From assembly GCF_001431645.1 (NCBI RefSeq), contig NZ_LLXU01000076.1:85531-149530 (forward strand): a stretch of 64,000 bases of DNA, written 5' to 3'. This DNA comes from Stenotrophomonas panacihumi. Lineage in GTDB: Bacteria; Pseudomonadota; Gammaproteobacteria; Xanthomonadales; Xanthomonadaceae. Shown here in pieces: positions 25,105-35,030 of the stretch (within the stretch, counting starts at the first letter, position 1; each line of letters starts with the position of its first letter). A program made the position numbers and the translations under genes. Below the pieces are notes generated by a model. The model had not been told where the DNA came from. It made no database searches and saw nothing but the letters and a program-made list of their open reading frames with translations.

Positions 25105-27717
25105 TCAGAACTTACAGCCCGCCCGCACGTACCAGAAGCCGCCGGCGAAGCCGTACGGCGAATGCACCGGGTATTCCGCGCCGGCGATATCGGACCACGG
25201 GTTCTTGTCCGGGGTCTCGTCGAACAGGTTCTGCGCGCCCACGTTGACGTACATGCCATTGGCGAACTTCCAACCCACCTCCGCGTCCACGATCAGCCGC
25301 GCGTCGCCGTAGATCGGCAGGCCGCCATCGGCCGCGGAGATCACCCCGCTGTCGAGGTGGTCCTCGTACCACGAGCCGTAATAGCCGAGCCGCAGGTTGG
25401 CGTGGAAGACCTGACGCTGGTGGTTGATGCTGAAGTAGCCCTTGGTCTTGGGCAGCGAGTTCTCCAGCTTGTACACGCGCGCCTCGTCCACGAAGTCGGC
25501 GTTGTAGCTGTCCACCTGGGTGCGGTTCCAGTTCATCGCCAGCGAGTAGGTCGTCTCCCCGCCCCACTGTTCGACCTGGTAGCTGGTCACCAGGTCCACG
25601 CCGCTGGTGGTGGTGTCGAAGGCATTGCCGAAATACGTCACCGAGGAGATCGACGCCGCTTCCGGGTTGCCGGCCGCCACCAGCGCGGCGCGCTCGGCGT
25701 CGGTGAGGTCGAAGCTGGTGCTCAGCGCGATGCGGTCCTCCACCTCGATGCGGTAACCATCCAGCGTCACCAGCCACGGGCCTTCGCTGTAGACGAACCC
25801 CAGCGAATAGTTCTTCGACTCCTCCGGCGTCAGCGGCTTGGCGCCCTTCAGTTCGGCGATGGGGTTGGTCGGCGGCAACGTGGCGATGTCCACCAGCCCG
25901 GTGCCGGCGAACACCGTGCTGATCTGGCTCACGTTGGCCTGGCCCGGCGTGGGCGCGCGGAAGCCGGTGCTGATTGCCCCGCGCATCGCGAACGCCGGGG
26001 TGAAGTCGAAGCGACCGGTGAGCTTGCCCTTGGTGGTGCTGCCGAAGTCGTCGTAGTCCTCGTGGCGCACGGCCGCGGCCAGCAGCAGCTGCTCGGTCAC
26101 CTGCCCTTCCAGGTCTAGGTAGACCGCCCAGTTCTTGCGGTCGAACGTGCCGGCGGTGCGCGGGCTGAAGCCGTTGAAGCCGTTGGAACCCAGCGCGAAG
26201 CCCTGGTCGGTCAGCGGGCCGATCGCCGTGGAGGCCGCGTCGCCGGCCTTGATCTGGAACTCCTCCTTGCGCCACTCGGCGCCGGCGCTCAACCGCAGCG
26301 GCTGCACCAGGAAGCTGGTTTCCACGTCCTTGCCGACGTCGAAGTTGAAGCCGGTTTCGGTCTGCGTGTTGCCACCGGGGTTGAAGCGGAAGCCGTCCGG
26401 CTGGTCGGGGCCGAGCGAGGCGTTGACCGTGTTGTAGATGAAGAAGTCGATGTTGTTGCGGCCGTAGGTGCCGCTGACATCCCAATGCCAGCCATCGCCC
26501 CACATGCCCTTGATGCCGGCCACCACCGAGCTGTCTTCCAGGTCGCCGCCGAAGCGCGGGGTGAAGCCGCCGGGAAACATCGACAGGAAACTGAAGCAGT
26601 TGGCCGGCATCGCGCCGGCCGCGGCGCTGACCGTGCTGTACGGGAGCAGGTTGCCGTCGCCATCGCGCAGGGCAATGGTCGGGCAACCGCCGGCCCCGGT
26701 GAGGTCGCCCACCAGCAGGGTTTCGCCGCCGTCGTTGGAATACACGCCGGAACGCGCGCTCGGGTCGCGGTAGTAGAAGCCGCCATCCACGCGCCGCTTG
26801 GCGTAGTTGCCGAACAGGTACAGGTCCACGCTGTCGCCGGTATAGCCGAGGTTGGCGACGAACTTCAGGTCGTCCTTCACCTTGGGCGAGCCCCAGATCT
26901 GCGCGGGATCCTGCACGTCCGGGTAGCCGGCCGCGGCATCGGCGGCGGCATCGGCGCGTTGCACGCTGCGCGAGGTGTCGTCGGCCTCGCGCCATTCGGC
27001 GGTCAGCGTGGCGAAGCCGCGCGAGGTCAGCGGCAGGCCGATCTGCGCCGAGTACTGCGTGGTCAGGCCGTCGCCGGCGTAGTACTGGCCGGTGAAGACC
27101 TCGAACTGACCGCCGTGGTCCAGCCGTTTGAGGTTGAAGTTGATCACGCCGGCGATGGCGTCCGAGCCGTACTGCGCGGCGGCGCCGTCGCGCAGCACTT
27201 CCACCTGGTCCAGCGCCAGCGACGGGAACACCGACAGGTCCGGCCCTTGCGAGCCATCGGACAGACCGTGGCCGAGGAAGGTGATCACCGCCGAACGGTG
27301 GAAGCGCTTGCCGTTGACCAGCACCAGCGTGTTGTCCGGGGGCAGCCCGCGCAGGTTGGCCGGGCGGATCAGGCTGGCGGCGTCGTCGATGGGAATGGTG
27401 CTGACGTTGAACGACGGCACCAGCACGCGCAGCTGGTCGAGCGCGTCGGTGGCGCCCTGGCTGCGGAATTCCTCCGCGGTGATGATGTCGATCGGTACGG
27501 CGGAAGAAGCGACGCTGCGCGGTTGCCCGCGGCTGCCCAGCACGGAGACGGTTTCAAGGGTGGTCGGCGGTCCACTGCCGGATTGCGGATCCTCCGGCTC
27601 CGCCGCGCGGCTTTCGGCGGCGGGTGCGCTGGCCACGAGGATGGCCAGGGCAAAGGTCACGGCTGACGCCAGTTTCGCTTTCGGAACTCGGGAGTACGGA
27701 AGTACGTGCTTGCCCAT
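25105..27717 (-). CDS. TonB-dependent receptor
   Basis: An 870-residue outer-membrane receptor with a signal peptide (AILVASAPAAESRAAEP region), TonB-box-like ETVSVLGSRG, a plug domain (DIITAEEFRSQGATDALDQL, NTLVLVNGKRFHRSA) and the conserved RDGAAAQYGSDAIAGVINF before the barrel. It ends in VRAGCKF with a terminal phenylalanine. The ligand is unknown. It is transcribed alone on the minus strand; AGGGG lies about eight bases before the start. Confidence 0.92.
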   Translation of the reverse strand: MGKHVLPYSRVPKAKLASAVTFALAILVASAPAAESRAAEPEDPQSGSGPPTTLETVSVLGSRGQPRSVASSAVPIDIITAEEFRSQGATDALDQLRVLVPSFNVSTIPIDDAASLIRPANLRGLPPDNTLVLVNGKRFHRSAVITFLGHGLSDGSQGPDLSVFPSLALDQVEVLRDGAAAQYGSDAIAGVINFNLKRLDHGGQFEVFTGQYYAGDGLTTQYSAQIGLPLTSRGFATLTAEWREADDTSRSVQRADAAADAAAGYPDVQDPAQIWGSPKVKDDLKFVANLGYTGDSVDLYLFGNYAKRRVDGGFYYRDPSARSGVYSNDGGETLLVGDLTGAGGCPTIALRDGDGNLLPYSTVSAAAGAMPANCFSFLSMFPGGFTPRFGGDLEDSSVVAGIKGMWGDGWHWDVSGTYGRNNIDFFIYNTVNASLGPDQPDGFRFNPGGNTQTETGFNFDVGKDVETSFLVQPLRLSAGAEWRKEEFQIKAGDAASTAIGPLTDQGFALGSNGFNGFSPRTAGTFDRKNWAVYLDLEGQVTEQLLLAAAVRHEDYDDFGSTTKGKLTGRFDFTPAFAMRGAISTGFRAPTPGQANVSQISTVFAGTGLVDIATLPPTNPIAELKGAKPLTPEESKNYSLGFVYSEGPWLVTLDGYRIEVEDRIALSTSFDLTDAERAALVAAGNPEAASISSVTYFGNAFDTTTSGVDLVTSYQVEQWGGETTYSLAMNWNRTQVDSYNADFVDEARVYKLENSLPKTKGYFSINHQRQVFHANLRLGYYGSWYEDHLDSGVISAADGGLPIYGDARLIVDAEVGWKFANGMYVNVGAQNLFDETPDKNPWSDIAGAEYPVHSPYGFAGGFWYVRAGCKF

Positions 27718-27999
27718 GCGTGCGTCCCCTTGACGATGTGGGTGGTGTGTTTCCGCTAATGCGCTCCTGATGGCTGTTGCGTGCGCCCGGCACGCCCCTT
27801 CGCGCCGTGCTGCACTGCGTCAATTCGTAACAAGGATTTCACGGGTTGGCAATAAGGGGCTGCTAGCCGACCTGAAGGAACGTGCGCCCCGTCACCCCTG
27901 CCCGTCCCGGGCCGCCTGCGCACATCCATGCAAGCGGGACGAACGGCGCCCGGCGTCTACTGCCGCGGTCGTCATCCCCCTCCCCGACAGGAGTCCCCC
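27718..27999. other. Divergent intergenic region, no gene seen
   Basis: This 282-base gap separates the divergent receptor and hydrolase genes. Both promoters must lie in it. I see no convincing paired hexamers or palindrome comparable to those upstream of the halogenase-operon receptor. Confidence 0.5.
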
Positions 28000-28992
28000 A
28001 TGCATTCCTCCAGCGAATCGTCCCCCGACGATCCGGGCCGCCGTGGCTTCCTGGCCACGTCCGCCGGCCTGGCCGCGGCGCTGGCCGCGTCCTCGATCGG
28101 CTTCGGCCTGCCCGGCGGCGCGCGCGCCGCTACCCCCTCTTCTTCCACACCCCACGGAGCCCGTTCCATGAGCCATTTCGTCACCGTCAAGGACGGCGCG
28201 CAGATCTTCTACAAGGACTGGGGCACCGGCCAGCCGGTCGTGTTCGCCCACGGCTGGCCGCTCAGCGCCGATGCCTGGGACCCGCAGATGCTGTTCATGG
28301 GCCAGCACGGCTACCGCGTCGTCGCGCACGACCGCCGCAGCCACGGCCGCTCCAGCCAGACCTGGGACGGCAACAACATGGACACCTATGCCGATGACCT
28401 GGCGGCGGTGATCGAGAAGCTCGACCTGAAGGACATCATCCTGGTCGGCCATTCCACCGGCGGTGGCGAGATCGCGCATTACGTCGGCCGACATGGCACC
28501 AAGCGCGTGGCCAAAATGGTGCTGGTCGGCGCAGTGCCGCCGCTGATGCTCAAGACCCCGGCCAACCCGAACGGCACCCCGCTGAGCGTGTTCGACGGCA
28601 TCCGCGCCGGCACCGCGGGCGACCGCTCGCAGTTCTTCCAGGACCTGGCCACGCCGTTCTTCGGCGCCAACCGCGCCGGCAACAAGGTCACCCAGGGCAT
28701 GCGCGATTCGTTCTGGCTGCAGGGCATGGCCGGTGGCGTGAAGGGCCAGTACGACTGCATCCACGAGTTCTCCGAGGTGGACTACACCCCGGACCTGAAG
28801 AAGATCGACGTGCCGGCGCTGGTGGTGCACGGCGACGACGACCAGATCGTGCCGATCGATGCCTCCGCGCGGCTGTCTTCCAAGCTCATCAAGGGTGCGC
28901 AGCTGAAGATCTACCCGGGCGCGCCGCACGGCCTGACCGTCACCCACGCCGGGCAGTTCAACCAGGACCTGCTGGCCTTCGCCAAGGCCTGA
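28000..28992 (+). CDS. Tat-exported alpha/beta hydrolase, non-haem chloroperoxidase family
   Basis: A 330-residue alpha/beta hydrolase of the cofactor-free chloroperoxidase/aryl esterase family. The N-terminus has a twin-arginine signal (GRRGFLATS) and a hydrophobic stretch ending at GGARAA. The fold carries the nucleophile Ser152 (GHSTGG), an acid in HGDDDQIV (Asp280/281) and His310 (APHGL). CAGGAG precedes the ATG by six to seven bases. Inside it, Met57 (28168) starts the sequence [15 protein letters not shown], where cytoplasmic family members normally begin, and has its own GGAG. A shorter cytoplasmic product is therefore possible. Confidence 0.88.
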   Translation: MHSSSESSPDDPGRRGFLATSAGLAAALAASSIGFGLPGGARAATPSSSTPHGARSMSHFVTVKDGAQIFYKDWGTGQPVVFAHGWPLSADAWDPQMLFMGQHGYRVVAHDRRSHGRSSQTWDGNNMDTYADDLAAVIEKLDLKDIILVGHSTGGGEIAHYVGRHGTKRVAKMVLVGAVPPLMLKTPANPNGTPLSVFDGIRAGTAGDRSQFFQDLATPFFGANRAGNKVTQGMRDSFWLQGMAGGVKGQYDCIHEFSEVDYTPDLKKIDVPALVVHGDDDQIVPIDASARLSSKLIKGAQLKIYPGAPHGLTVTHAGQFNQDLLAFAKA

Positions 28993-28998
28993 GCCACG

Positions 28999-29027
28999 AA
29001 AAGGCCGGCAGCGATGCCGGCCCTTTT
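28999..29027. terminator. Bidirectional intrinsic terminator
   Basis: AAAA, an 8-bp perfect stem (GGCCGGCA / TGCCGGCC) with a 4-base loop, then CTTTT. The flanking A- and T-runs serve the converging hydrolase and AraC-type genes in both directions. Confidence 0.85.
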
Positions 29028-29070
29028 CATGGGCGCAACGACGGCCGTGGCCGCGCGGCGATGCCGGCGT

Positions 29071-29451
29071 TCAGGCCGCCCGTGCCGCCGCCGCATAACG
29101 GGCCGGCGTGCAACCGGTGGCGCGACGGAAGCTGCGCACGAAATGGCTCTGGTCGAAGAAGCACAAGTCACTGGCGACCTGGCACACCTTGCGGCCGCCC
29201 TCGCGCAGCAGGTGCCGTGCCTGTTCGATGCGGCGCTGGCGCAGGTATTCCATCGGGCTCAGGCCGGTATGCGCGCGGAAGGTGCGCGCGAAGTGAAAGC
29301 GGCTCATGCACGCCGCGGCGGCCAGCTGTTCGACGCACACCGGTTCGTAGAGGTGCTGCTCGATGTAATCGATTGCCCGCCGCACGGCGCGCGGCCAGCT
29401 GGCGTCGAGGTCGGGGACGGTGGCGATGAAATGCGGCAGGTGGGCGGCCAT
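29071..29451 (-). CDS. Short AraC-family transcriptional regulator
   Basis: A 126-residue regulator consisting almost only of the AraC DNA-binding domain: two helix-turn-helix motifs (VCVEQLAAAACMSRFHFARTF and VCQVASDLCFFDQSHFVRSFRRATG). The ligand-binding N-terminal domain of full AraC proteins is absent, so it resembles MarA/SoxS-type regulators. The start at 29451 was chosen for GGAG seven bases upstream; the frame extends to 29493. It converges with the hydrolase gene. Target genes are unknown. Confidence 0.82.
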   Translation of the reverse strand: MAAHLPHFIATVPDLDASWPRAVRRAIDYIEQHLYEPVCVEQLAAAACMSRFHFARTFRAHTGLSPMEYLRQRRIEQARHLLREGGRKVCQVASDLCFFDQSHFVRSFRRATGCTPARYAAAARAA

Positions 29452-29556
29452 CGCACGTCTCCATTCGTGGGCGACCCATCGTCGCTTGCGCACCGCGGGC
29501 GCCCTACCCTCGTTGGTGCGGCGCAGCGCCCCCTCTTTCGGGTTAAGACCTTGGTG

Positions 29557-29916
29557 TTAGTCGTCCTCGCGCGGCGGCCTGCGCAGCACGCGGCGTCCAT
29601 AAAGATGTGCGTCGAGCGAGTACGCGCCGGGCCCGAGCAGCAGCACGCTCAGCAGCAGCAACAGCACCGCCCAGCCGGCCGGCTCGGGTAGGCGCGCGAT
29701 CGTCACCAGCAGCCCGAGCACCAGCGCCAGCGGCGTGAGCCATCCGCAGGCCAGCAGCACCGCCGCGCCCCAAGCCACGCGCATCGGCCATGGGCCGACG
29801 CCGGCCAGCCAGCCGCCCTGCGGGTCGAGCAGCATCACCAGCGCCGCGTCCACGCGCAGCAGCAGCAGGCCCAGCCCCGGCCCGCGGTCCGGGAACATTG
29901 AATAGAGTCGCTGCAT
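29557..29916 (-). CDS. Small DoxX-like membrane protein
   Basis: A 119-residue membrane protein with about four hydrophobic segments and a DoxX-like N-terminus (MQRLYSMFPDRGPGLGLLLLR). An ATG ten codons upstream (29946) is possible, but the sequence from 29916 resembles related proteins. It is divergent from the propeller histidine kinase. Function unknown. Confidence 0.6.
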   Translation of the reverse strand: MQRLYSMFPDRGPGLGLLLLRVDAALVMLLDPQGGWLAGVGPWPMRVAWGAAVLLACGWLTPLALVLGLLVTIARLPEPAGWAVLLLLLSVLLLGPGAYSLDAHLYGRRVLRRPPREDD

Positions 29917-30021
29917 TGCCTCGTCCGAGCGCCACCACGCGGCCATTAGCCATCGCCCCGCCCGGCCGCGCATCCCCCGAAAGAGGTGTTGGCAGCTCCC
30001 CCGTCCCTGCCAGAATGGCGC

Positions 30022-33000
30022 ATGCCTCGCGTTTTCCGTCCCCCTGCGTGCACCCTGCGGTTCGCCGCGCGCGTGTCGTGCCTGTTCGTCGCGGGGATGC
30101 TGCTGTGCGCGCCCGGCGCGCGTGCGCAGGCCGCCACCGTGCCGGTGACATCGGGCCTGGCCGGTTTCGACCACACCGCCTGGCCGGTGGAGCGCGGCGC
30201 GCCGGGCGATATCTGGGACATCGTGCAGGCCGAGGACGGCGCGTTGTGGCTGGCCACCGGCGCCGGGCTGTATCGATTCGACGGCCGTGGCTTCACCCGC
30301 GAGGATGCGCCGGAAGGCAGCCACTTCCTCTCCGGCAACATGACCACCCTGCGCCTGGAGCCCGACGGCGCGCTGTGGATCGGCTACTACAACGCCGGCC
30401 TGAGCCGGCTCGCCGGCGGACGGCTCGACCACTTCCAGCCGGCGCAGGGCATGCCCAACGCGCTGGTGCCGCGCCTGGCGCGCGATGCCGAAGGCCGCCT
30501 GTGGGCGGCCAGCGATGGCGGCCTGCGCTGGTTCGATGGCCAGCGCTGGCAGGCGCCTGCCGCTTCGATGGGGTATCCCGGTGACAACGCGCAATGGCTG
30601 CTGCGCGACCGTCGCGGCACCTTGTGGGTGGGCAACGACAAGGAACTGCTGCGGCTGCGGCGCGGCGCGACGCGTTTCGAGGCGACCGGCGTGCCGGTCT
30701 CGCAGTTCTCCACGCTGGTCGAAAGCCCGCGGGGCGAACTGTGGCTGGCCGATCGCCAGCGCGGCCTGATGCCGGTGGCCCGCGACGGCGTGGTGCTCGA
30801 TGAAGCCCAGCGCCGCGCCGGCCTGCTGCCGCAGGTGCGCGCGCGCCGCGTGCTGTTCGCGCGCGACGGCAGCCTGTGGGCCAGCGGCATGCAGGGCGGC
30901 GGCGTGTACCGCATCCGCTTCGACGGGGACGCGCCGCGCATCGAGCAGTTCGCGGTGGCGCAGGGCTTGAGTTCGCCCTACCCGGCCCCGCTGCTGGAAG
31001 ACCGCGAAGGCAACCTGTGGGTCGGGACCAACCTCGGGCTGGACCGCTTCCGCGCGCACGCCGTGCATCGCCTCGCCGGCCTGCCGGCGGGCATGGATCC
31101 GTTGCAGACCCTCTTCCACGACCCCGACGGCAGCGTCTACTCCTATTCCCAGGACATGCGGCCGCTGCGCCTGGACCGCGACAACGTCACCCGCGTGCAG
31201 GACGCCTGGCCCGCGCAGGCGCCCGAACCACGCGCCGGCCGCTGGCCCTCGGTGCTCGGCCAGGTCGCGCTGTGGCATGACGGCGCGCTCGAAGCGCGGC
31301 CCTCGCCCGGGCTGCCCGAACGCCGCTACCTGCACGCGATGGCCTTTGATGGCCACGACCGCGGCTGGGTCTGCTTCGGCGACGACTACGTCTTTCATTA
31401 CGACGGCCAGCAGTGGGCGCCAGAAACACGACTGCCGGCACAGGCCTGCTCGTCGATGGTGCTGGCAGGCGATGCGGCCTTGTTCGGCTACGCCGACGGC
31501 AGCGTGCGCGTGCTCGAAGGGGGCCGCGTCACCCACTACGGCACGGCGCAGGGATTGGCGGTGGGCCCGGTGACCACGCTGTACCGCGACGGCGCGGGGT
31601 TGGTGGTGGCTGGCGAGACCGGCGTGGCGGTCCTCGGCGCCGACGGCCGCTTCCACACCCTGCAGGCGCAGGCGCCGAACCTGTTCGACGGGGTCAACGG
31701 CATCGTGCGCGATGCCGCCGGCCAGTACTGGATGTACGGCATGCGCGGCCTGCTGCGCGTCAACGGCGACGACCTGGCGCGCAGCCTCGCCGACGGCACG
31801 CCGCTGCGCGCACCCCGCCTGTTCGACGCCATCGACGGCCTGCCCGGCATCTCGCGCCAGACCAGCCCGGTGCCCACCGCGGTCCTTGGCGGCGACGGCC
31901 TGCTGTGGCTGTCCAGCAACCAGGGCCTGGCCTGGCTGGATACGCGCCTGCCGCATCGCAACCCGGTGGCGCCGCAGGTCGCGATTGGCGAGATCGCGCA
32001 TGGCGACACGCATGGCCCGCTGCGCGATGGCCTGGTACTGCCCAAGCACACCACGCAGTTGCAGATCGACTACGCCGCCAGCAGCCTGGCGCGCCCGGAC
32101 CGCGTGCGCTACCGCTACCGCCTGCTCGGACTGGAGCAGGACTGGCACGACGCCGGTGAACTGACCCGCGCCTCCTACAGCAACCTCGGGCCGGGGCGTT
32201 ACCGCTTCGAGGTCGAGGCCGGCAACGAGGACGGCGTGTGGAGCAAGGCGCCGGCCGCGCGCAGCTTCCGCATCGTGCCGGCGTTCACCCAGACCGCCGC
32301 GTTCAAGGTGCTGTGCGTGGCGCTGGGGCTGGCCGCGCTGGTGCTGGCCGTGCGCATCCGCGGCCGCCAGTTGGCCGAGCGCCTGCGCGCGCGGCTGGAC
32401 GAACGCCACCAGGAGCGCGAACGCATCGCGCGCGAATTGCACGACACCCTGCTGCAGGGCACGCAGGGCTTGATCCTGCGCCTGCACGCGGCCAGCCAGC
32501 GGCTGCCGGCCGACGACCCGCTGCGCGGCGAACTGGAAACGGCAATGGACCTGGCCGAACAGGCGATGGCCGAAGGCCGCGAACGCGTGCGCGGCCTGCG
32601 CGGCGTGGTGCAGCAGCGCCAGGACCTGGGCACCGCGCTGCTGCAGGTGCGCGACGAGGCCGGCGGCCGCCTGCTGCCGGAAGTGCGCCTGCTGGTGGAA
32701 GGCAGTCCGCGTCCGTTGCTGCCGCATGCCGCCGAGGAGCTGTACATGATCGGCCGCGAGGCCCTGCTCAACGCGTTCCAGCATGCGGGCGCCGAGGCGG
32801 TGGAGATCGAGGTGGGCTATGGCCGGCGCGGTCTGCAGCTGCGCATCCGCGACGACGGCCGCGGCCTCGACGACGCCGCCACGCAGGCGCCCGGCCACTG
32901 GGGCCTGCGCGGCATGCGCGAGCGCGCCGCACGGCTCGGCGCACGCCTGCAACTGTGGTCGCGCGAAGGTGCCGGCACCGAGGTGCAGGTCAGCCTGCCG

Positions 33001-33084
33001 GCGGCCCGTGCGTACCGCCGCCCCACCCGCCGGCGCGGCCGCCCGTGGCTGCGCGCGGTTCCGCTTACCGAAGGAGAAACCTGA
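30022..33084 (+). CDS. Propeller-type sensor histidine kinase
   Basis: A 1,020-residue membrane sensor kinase. A signal peptide (LCAPGARAQA) leads into a periplasmic two-component-regulator propeller (repeats such as GALWLATGAGLYRFDG and GNLWVGTNLGLDRF, about residues 50-640), then a Y_Y_Y domain (about 665-750), one membrane helix (about 755-780), a HisKA_3 dimerisation domain with His807 (ARELHDTLLQG) and an ATPase domain (EALLNAFQHAG, RDDGRGL, GLRGMRERA). It should sense a periplasmic ligand, in related systems often a glycan product, and phosphorylate the response regulator whose start overlaps its stop. Confidence 0.92.
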   Translation: MPRVFRPPACTLRFAARVSCLFVAGMLLCAPGARAQAATVPVTSGLAGFDHTAWPVERGAPGDIWDIVQAEDGALWLATGAGLYRFDGRGFTREDAPEGSHFLSGNMTTLRLEPDGALWIGYYNAGLSRLAGGRLDHFQPAQGMPNALVPRLARDAEGRLWAASDGGLRWFDGQRWQAPAASMGYPGDNAQWLLRDRRGTLWVGNDKELLRLRRGATRFEATGVPVSQFSTLVESPRGELWLADRQRGLMPVARDGVVLDEAQRRAGLLPQVRARRVLFARDGSLWASGMQGGGVYRIRFDGDAPRIEQFAVAQGLSSPYPAPLLEDREGNLWVGTNLGLDRFRAHAVHRLAGLPAGMDPLQTLFHDPDGSVYSYSQDMRPLRLDRDNVTRVQDAWPAQAPEPRAGRWPSVLGQVALWHDGALEARPSPGLPERRYLHAMAFDGHDRGWVCFGDDYVFHYDGQQWAPETRLPAQACSSMVLAGDAALFGYADGSVRVLEGGRVTHYGTAQGLAVGPVTTLYRDGAGLVVAGETGVAVLGADGRFHTLQAQAPNLFDGVNGIVRDAAGQYWMYGMRGLLRVNGDDLARSLADGTPLRAPRLFDAIDGLPGISRQTSPVPTAVLGGDGLLWLSSNQGLAWLDTRLPHRNPVAPQVAIGEIAHGDTHGPLRDGLVLPKHTTQLQIDYAASSLARPDRVRYRYRLLGLEQDWHDAGELTRASYSNLGPGRYRFEVEAGNEDGVWSKAPAARSFRIVPAFTQTAAFKVLCVALGLAALVLAVRIRGRQLAERLRARLDERHQERERIARELHDTLLQGTQGLILRLHAASQRLPADDPLRGELETAMDLAEQAMAEGRERVRGLRGVVQQRQDLGTALLQVRDEAGGRLLPEVRLLVEGSPRPLLPHAAEELYMIGREALLNAFQHAGAEAVEIEVGYGRRGLQLRIRDDGRGLDDAATQAPGHWGLRGMRERAARLGARLQLWSREGAGTEVQVSLPAARAYRRPTRRRGRPWLRAVPLTEGET

Positions 33085-33725
33085 TGTCCGCCTCCCCCGA
33101 GCCGATCGGCGTGCTGATCGTTGACGACCACCCGCTGCTGCGCGACGGCCTGGCCGCGATGATCGCCAACCAGCCGGACATGCGCCTGCTCGGCGAGGCC
33201 AGCGACGGCGAGGAAGCGGTGGCGCGCTACCAGGCGCTGCGCCCGGACGTGGTGCTGATGGACCTGCAACTGCCGCGCGTGGACGGCGTTGAAGCCACCG
33301 CGCGCATCCGTGCGCTCGACCCGCGTGCCCGCGTCATCATCCTCACCACCTACAGCGGCGATGCGCGCGCGGTGCGGGCGCTGCAGGCCGGCGCCAGCGC
33401 CTACCTGCTCAAGGACGCGCTGCGGCGAGAACTGGTCGATACCCTGCGCGAGGTCCACCAGGGGCGCCGCCACCAGATGCCGGCCGCGATTGCCGGCAGC
33501 ATCGCCGCGCACATCGCCGACGAGCAGCTGTCCCATCGCGAGACGGAGGTGCTGCTGCATGTCGCCGCCGGGCAGTCGAACAAGGTGATCGGCCAGCACA
33601 TGTCGATTTCCGAGCAGACGGTGAAGGCGCACATGAAGAGCATCCTGGGCAAGCTCGGTGCGCGCGATCGCACCCACGCGGTCACCGTGGCGCTGCGGCG
33701 CGGGATCATCTCGCTGGACACCTGA
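33084..33725 (+). CDS. NarL/LuxR-type response regulator
   Basis: A 213-residue response regulator. The receiver has Asp14/Asp15, the phospho-acceptor Asp60 (VVLMDLQLP), Thr88/89 and Lys110. The C-terminal LuxR helix-turn-helix (about 148-210) includes LSHRETEVLLHVAAGQSNK and SEQTVKAHMKSILGKLG. AAGGAG lies seven bases before its ATG, which shares one base with the kinase stop. A palindrome 11 bases after its stop (33736-33751) and related copies at 39540 and 40278 are candidate binding sites. Confidence 0.93.
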   Translation: MSASPEPIGVLIVDDHPLLRDGLAAMIANQPDMRLLGEASDGEEAVARYQALRPDVVLMDLQLPRVDGVEATARIRALDPRARVIILTTYSGDARAVRALQAGASAYLLKDALRRELVDTLREVHQGRRHQMPAAIAGSIAAHIADEQLSHRETEVLLHVAAGQSNKVIGQHMSISEQTVKAHMKSILGKLGARDRTHAVTVALRRGIISLDT

Positions 33726-33735
33726 GTCCGCCTCG

Positions 33736-33751
33736 CCAGTAGAAATACTGG
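33736..33751 (+). promoter_or_regulatory. GTAGAAATACTG motif, copy 1 (perfect palindrome)
   Basis: CCAGTAGAAATACTGG: perfect 6-base arms around GAAA. It lies 84 bases before the lipoprotein start. The 12-base core GTAGAAATACTG also occurs upstream of the DUF4239 and MarC genes. Candidate operator of the adjacent NarL-type regulator. Confidence 0.6.
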
Positions 33752-33834
33752 TGCCAGCAGGGTGTTTTTGCGCATGCCGCCGGGCGCGCGCGTCGCCATC
33801 CTGCGTGCAACGCCATCGTCCCGCGGGGACTTCG

Positions 33835-34887
33835 ATGAACCACGGCACCCGCCTGCTGCTGTGCGTGCTGGCCCTGCTGCCGGCCGGCTGCGCCACGATG
33901 GGCCCGCAGAGCATCCCGCGCGATCGCCAGGGATACTCCAGCGCCATAGGAGAGTCGTGGAAGGAGCAGACCCTGCTCAACATCGTGCGCCTGCGTTACG
34001 CCGATGCGCCGATGTTCCTGGACGTCTCCTCGGTGGTGGCCTCCTACTCGGCCGAGGGGCAGCTTGATGCGGCGGTCAACTTTCCTTCCCGCGATGCCTC
34101 CAACTCGGCCATCGGCGGCTATGGCCGCTTCACCACCAAGCCCACCATCTCCTACGCGCCGCTGACCGGGGACAAGTTCACCCAGAGCCTGCTGCGGCCC
34201 ATTCCGCCGGTGGCGGTGTTCCAGATGATCCAGGCCGGCTACCCGGCCGATTTCATCCTCGGCGCCACCACCCGCGCGATCAACGGGCGCTACAACCGCT
34301 CGGCCGGCATCAACGCGCGCCGCGCCGACCCGGAGTTCATCCAGCTCGCCGAAGCGTTCCGGCGCATCCAGCAGTCCGAAGGCCTGGGCATGCGCATCGA
34401 GCAACGCGAACACGGCGAGGCTACGCTGCTGTTCTTCCGCAGCGGCGCCTCCGCGCAGCTCGCCGCCGACGTGGAGACCGTGCGCGGCCTGCTCGGCATC
34501 CAGCCTTCGCCCGAATTCAATCTTGTCTACGGTTCGATACAGCGCGGTGACAACGAGATCGCGCTGCTGACGCGCTCGATGCTGGAGATCCTGATGGACT
34601 TCTCCAACTGCATCGACGTGCCAGGCGATCACATCGCCAGTGGCCGCACCTATGCGGGCTACCCGCCTGGCGAAGGTGCCGGCGCGCAGCGCCTGGCCAC
34701 CATCCACAGCGGCGATGCCGCGCCACCCGATGCCTATGCGGCGGTGCGATATCGCGGCAGCTGGTACTGGATCGACGACCACGACATGGCGTCCAAGCGC
34801 GCCTTCGCGTTCATGATGATGTTCTTCTCGCTGGCCGAGACCGGGAAGACCGCGCCGCCGCCCGTGTTGACCATCGGCGCGGATTGA
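33835..34887 (+). CDS. Lipoprotein of unknown function
   Basis: A 350-residue lipoprotein with a clear signal peptide and lipobox (LLPAGC). No family recognised. Visible segments include ESWKEQTLLNIVRLRYADAPMFLDV near the N-terminus and a C-terminal YRGSWYWIDDHDMASKRAFAFMMMFFSLAE. A GGGG-containing ribosome site precedes the ATG. It is downstream of the response regulator and its palindrome and 143 bases before the sulfatase, with which it may be co-regulated. Confidence 0.8.
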   Translation: MNHGTRLLLCVLALLPAGCATMGPQSIPRDRQGYSSAIGESWKEQTLLNIVRLRYADAPMFLDVSSVVASYSAEGQLDAAVNFPSRDASNSAIGGYGRFTTKPTISYAPLTGDKFTQSLLRPIPPVAVFQMIQAGYPADFILGATTRAINGRYNRSAGINARRADPEFIQLAEAFRRIQQSEGLGMRIEQREHGEATLLFFRSGASAQLAADVETVRGLLGIQPSPEFNLVYGSIQRGDNEIALLTRSMLEILMDFSNCIDVPGDHIASGRTYAGYPPGEGAGAQRLATIHSGDAAPPDAYAAVRYRGSWYWIDDHDMASKRAFAFMMMFFSLAETGKTAPPPVLTIGAD

Positions 34888-35030
34888 ACGCGCTAGGTAC
34901 ATTTACTTAGACAAATACCGAAAACCCTCTCATGTGCGATGCCTCGGGGCGGCACAGACTCGTCCTCGTCATCCCCGCCGCGCGCGATCCCGCTTCGCGT
35001 GCCTGTTCCCGTACGCACGAGGCTCCTGTC

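Noticed and set aside
29557..32952. Long minus-strand frame antisense to the histidine kinase
   Set aside because: The sequence beyond the DoxX-like part (29916) is His/Ala/Arg-rich shadow coding opposite the propeller kinase.
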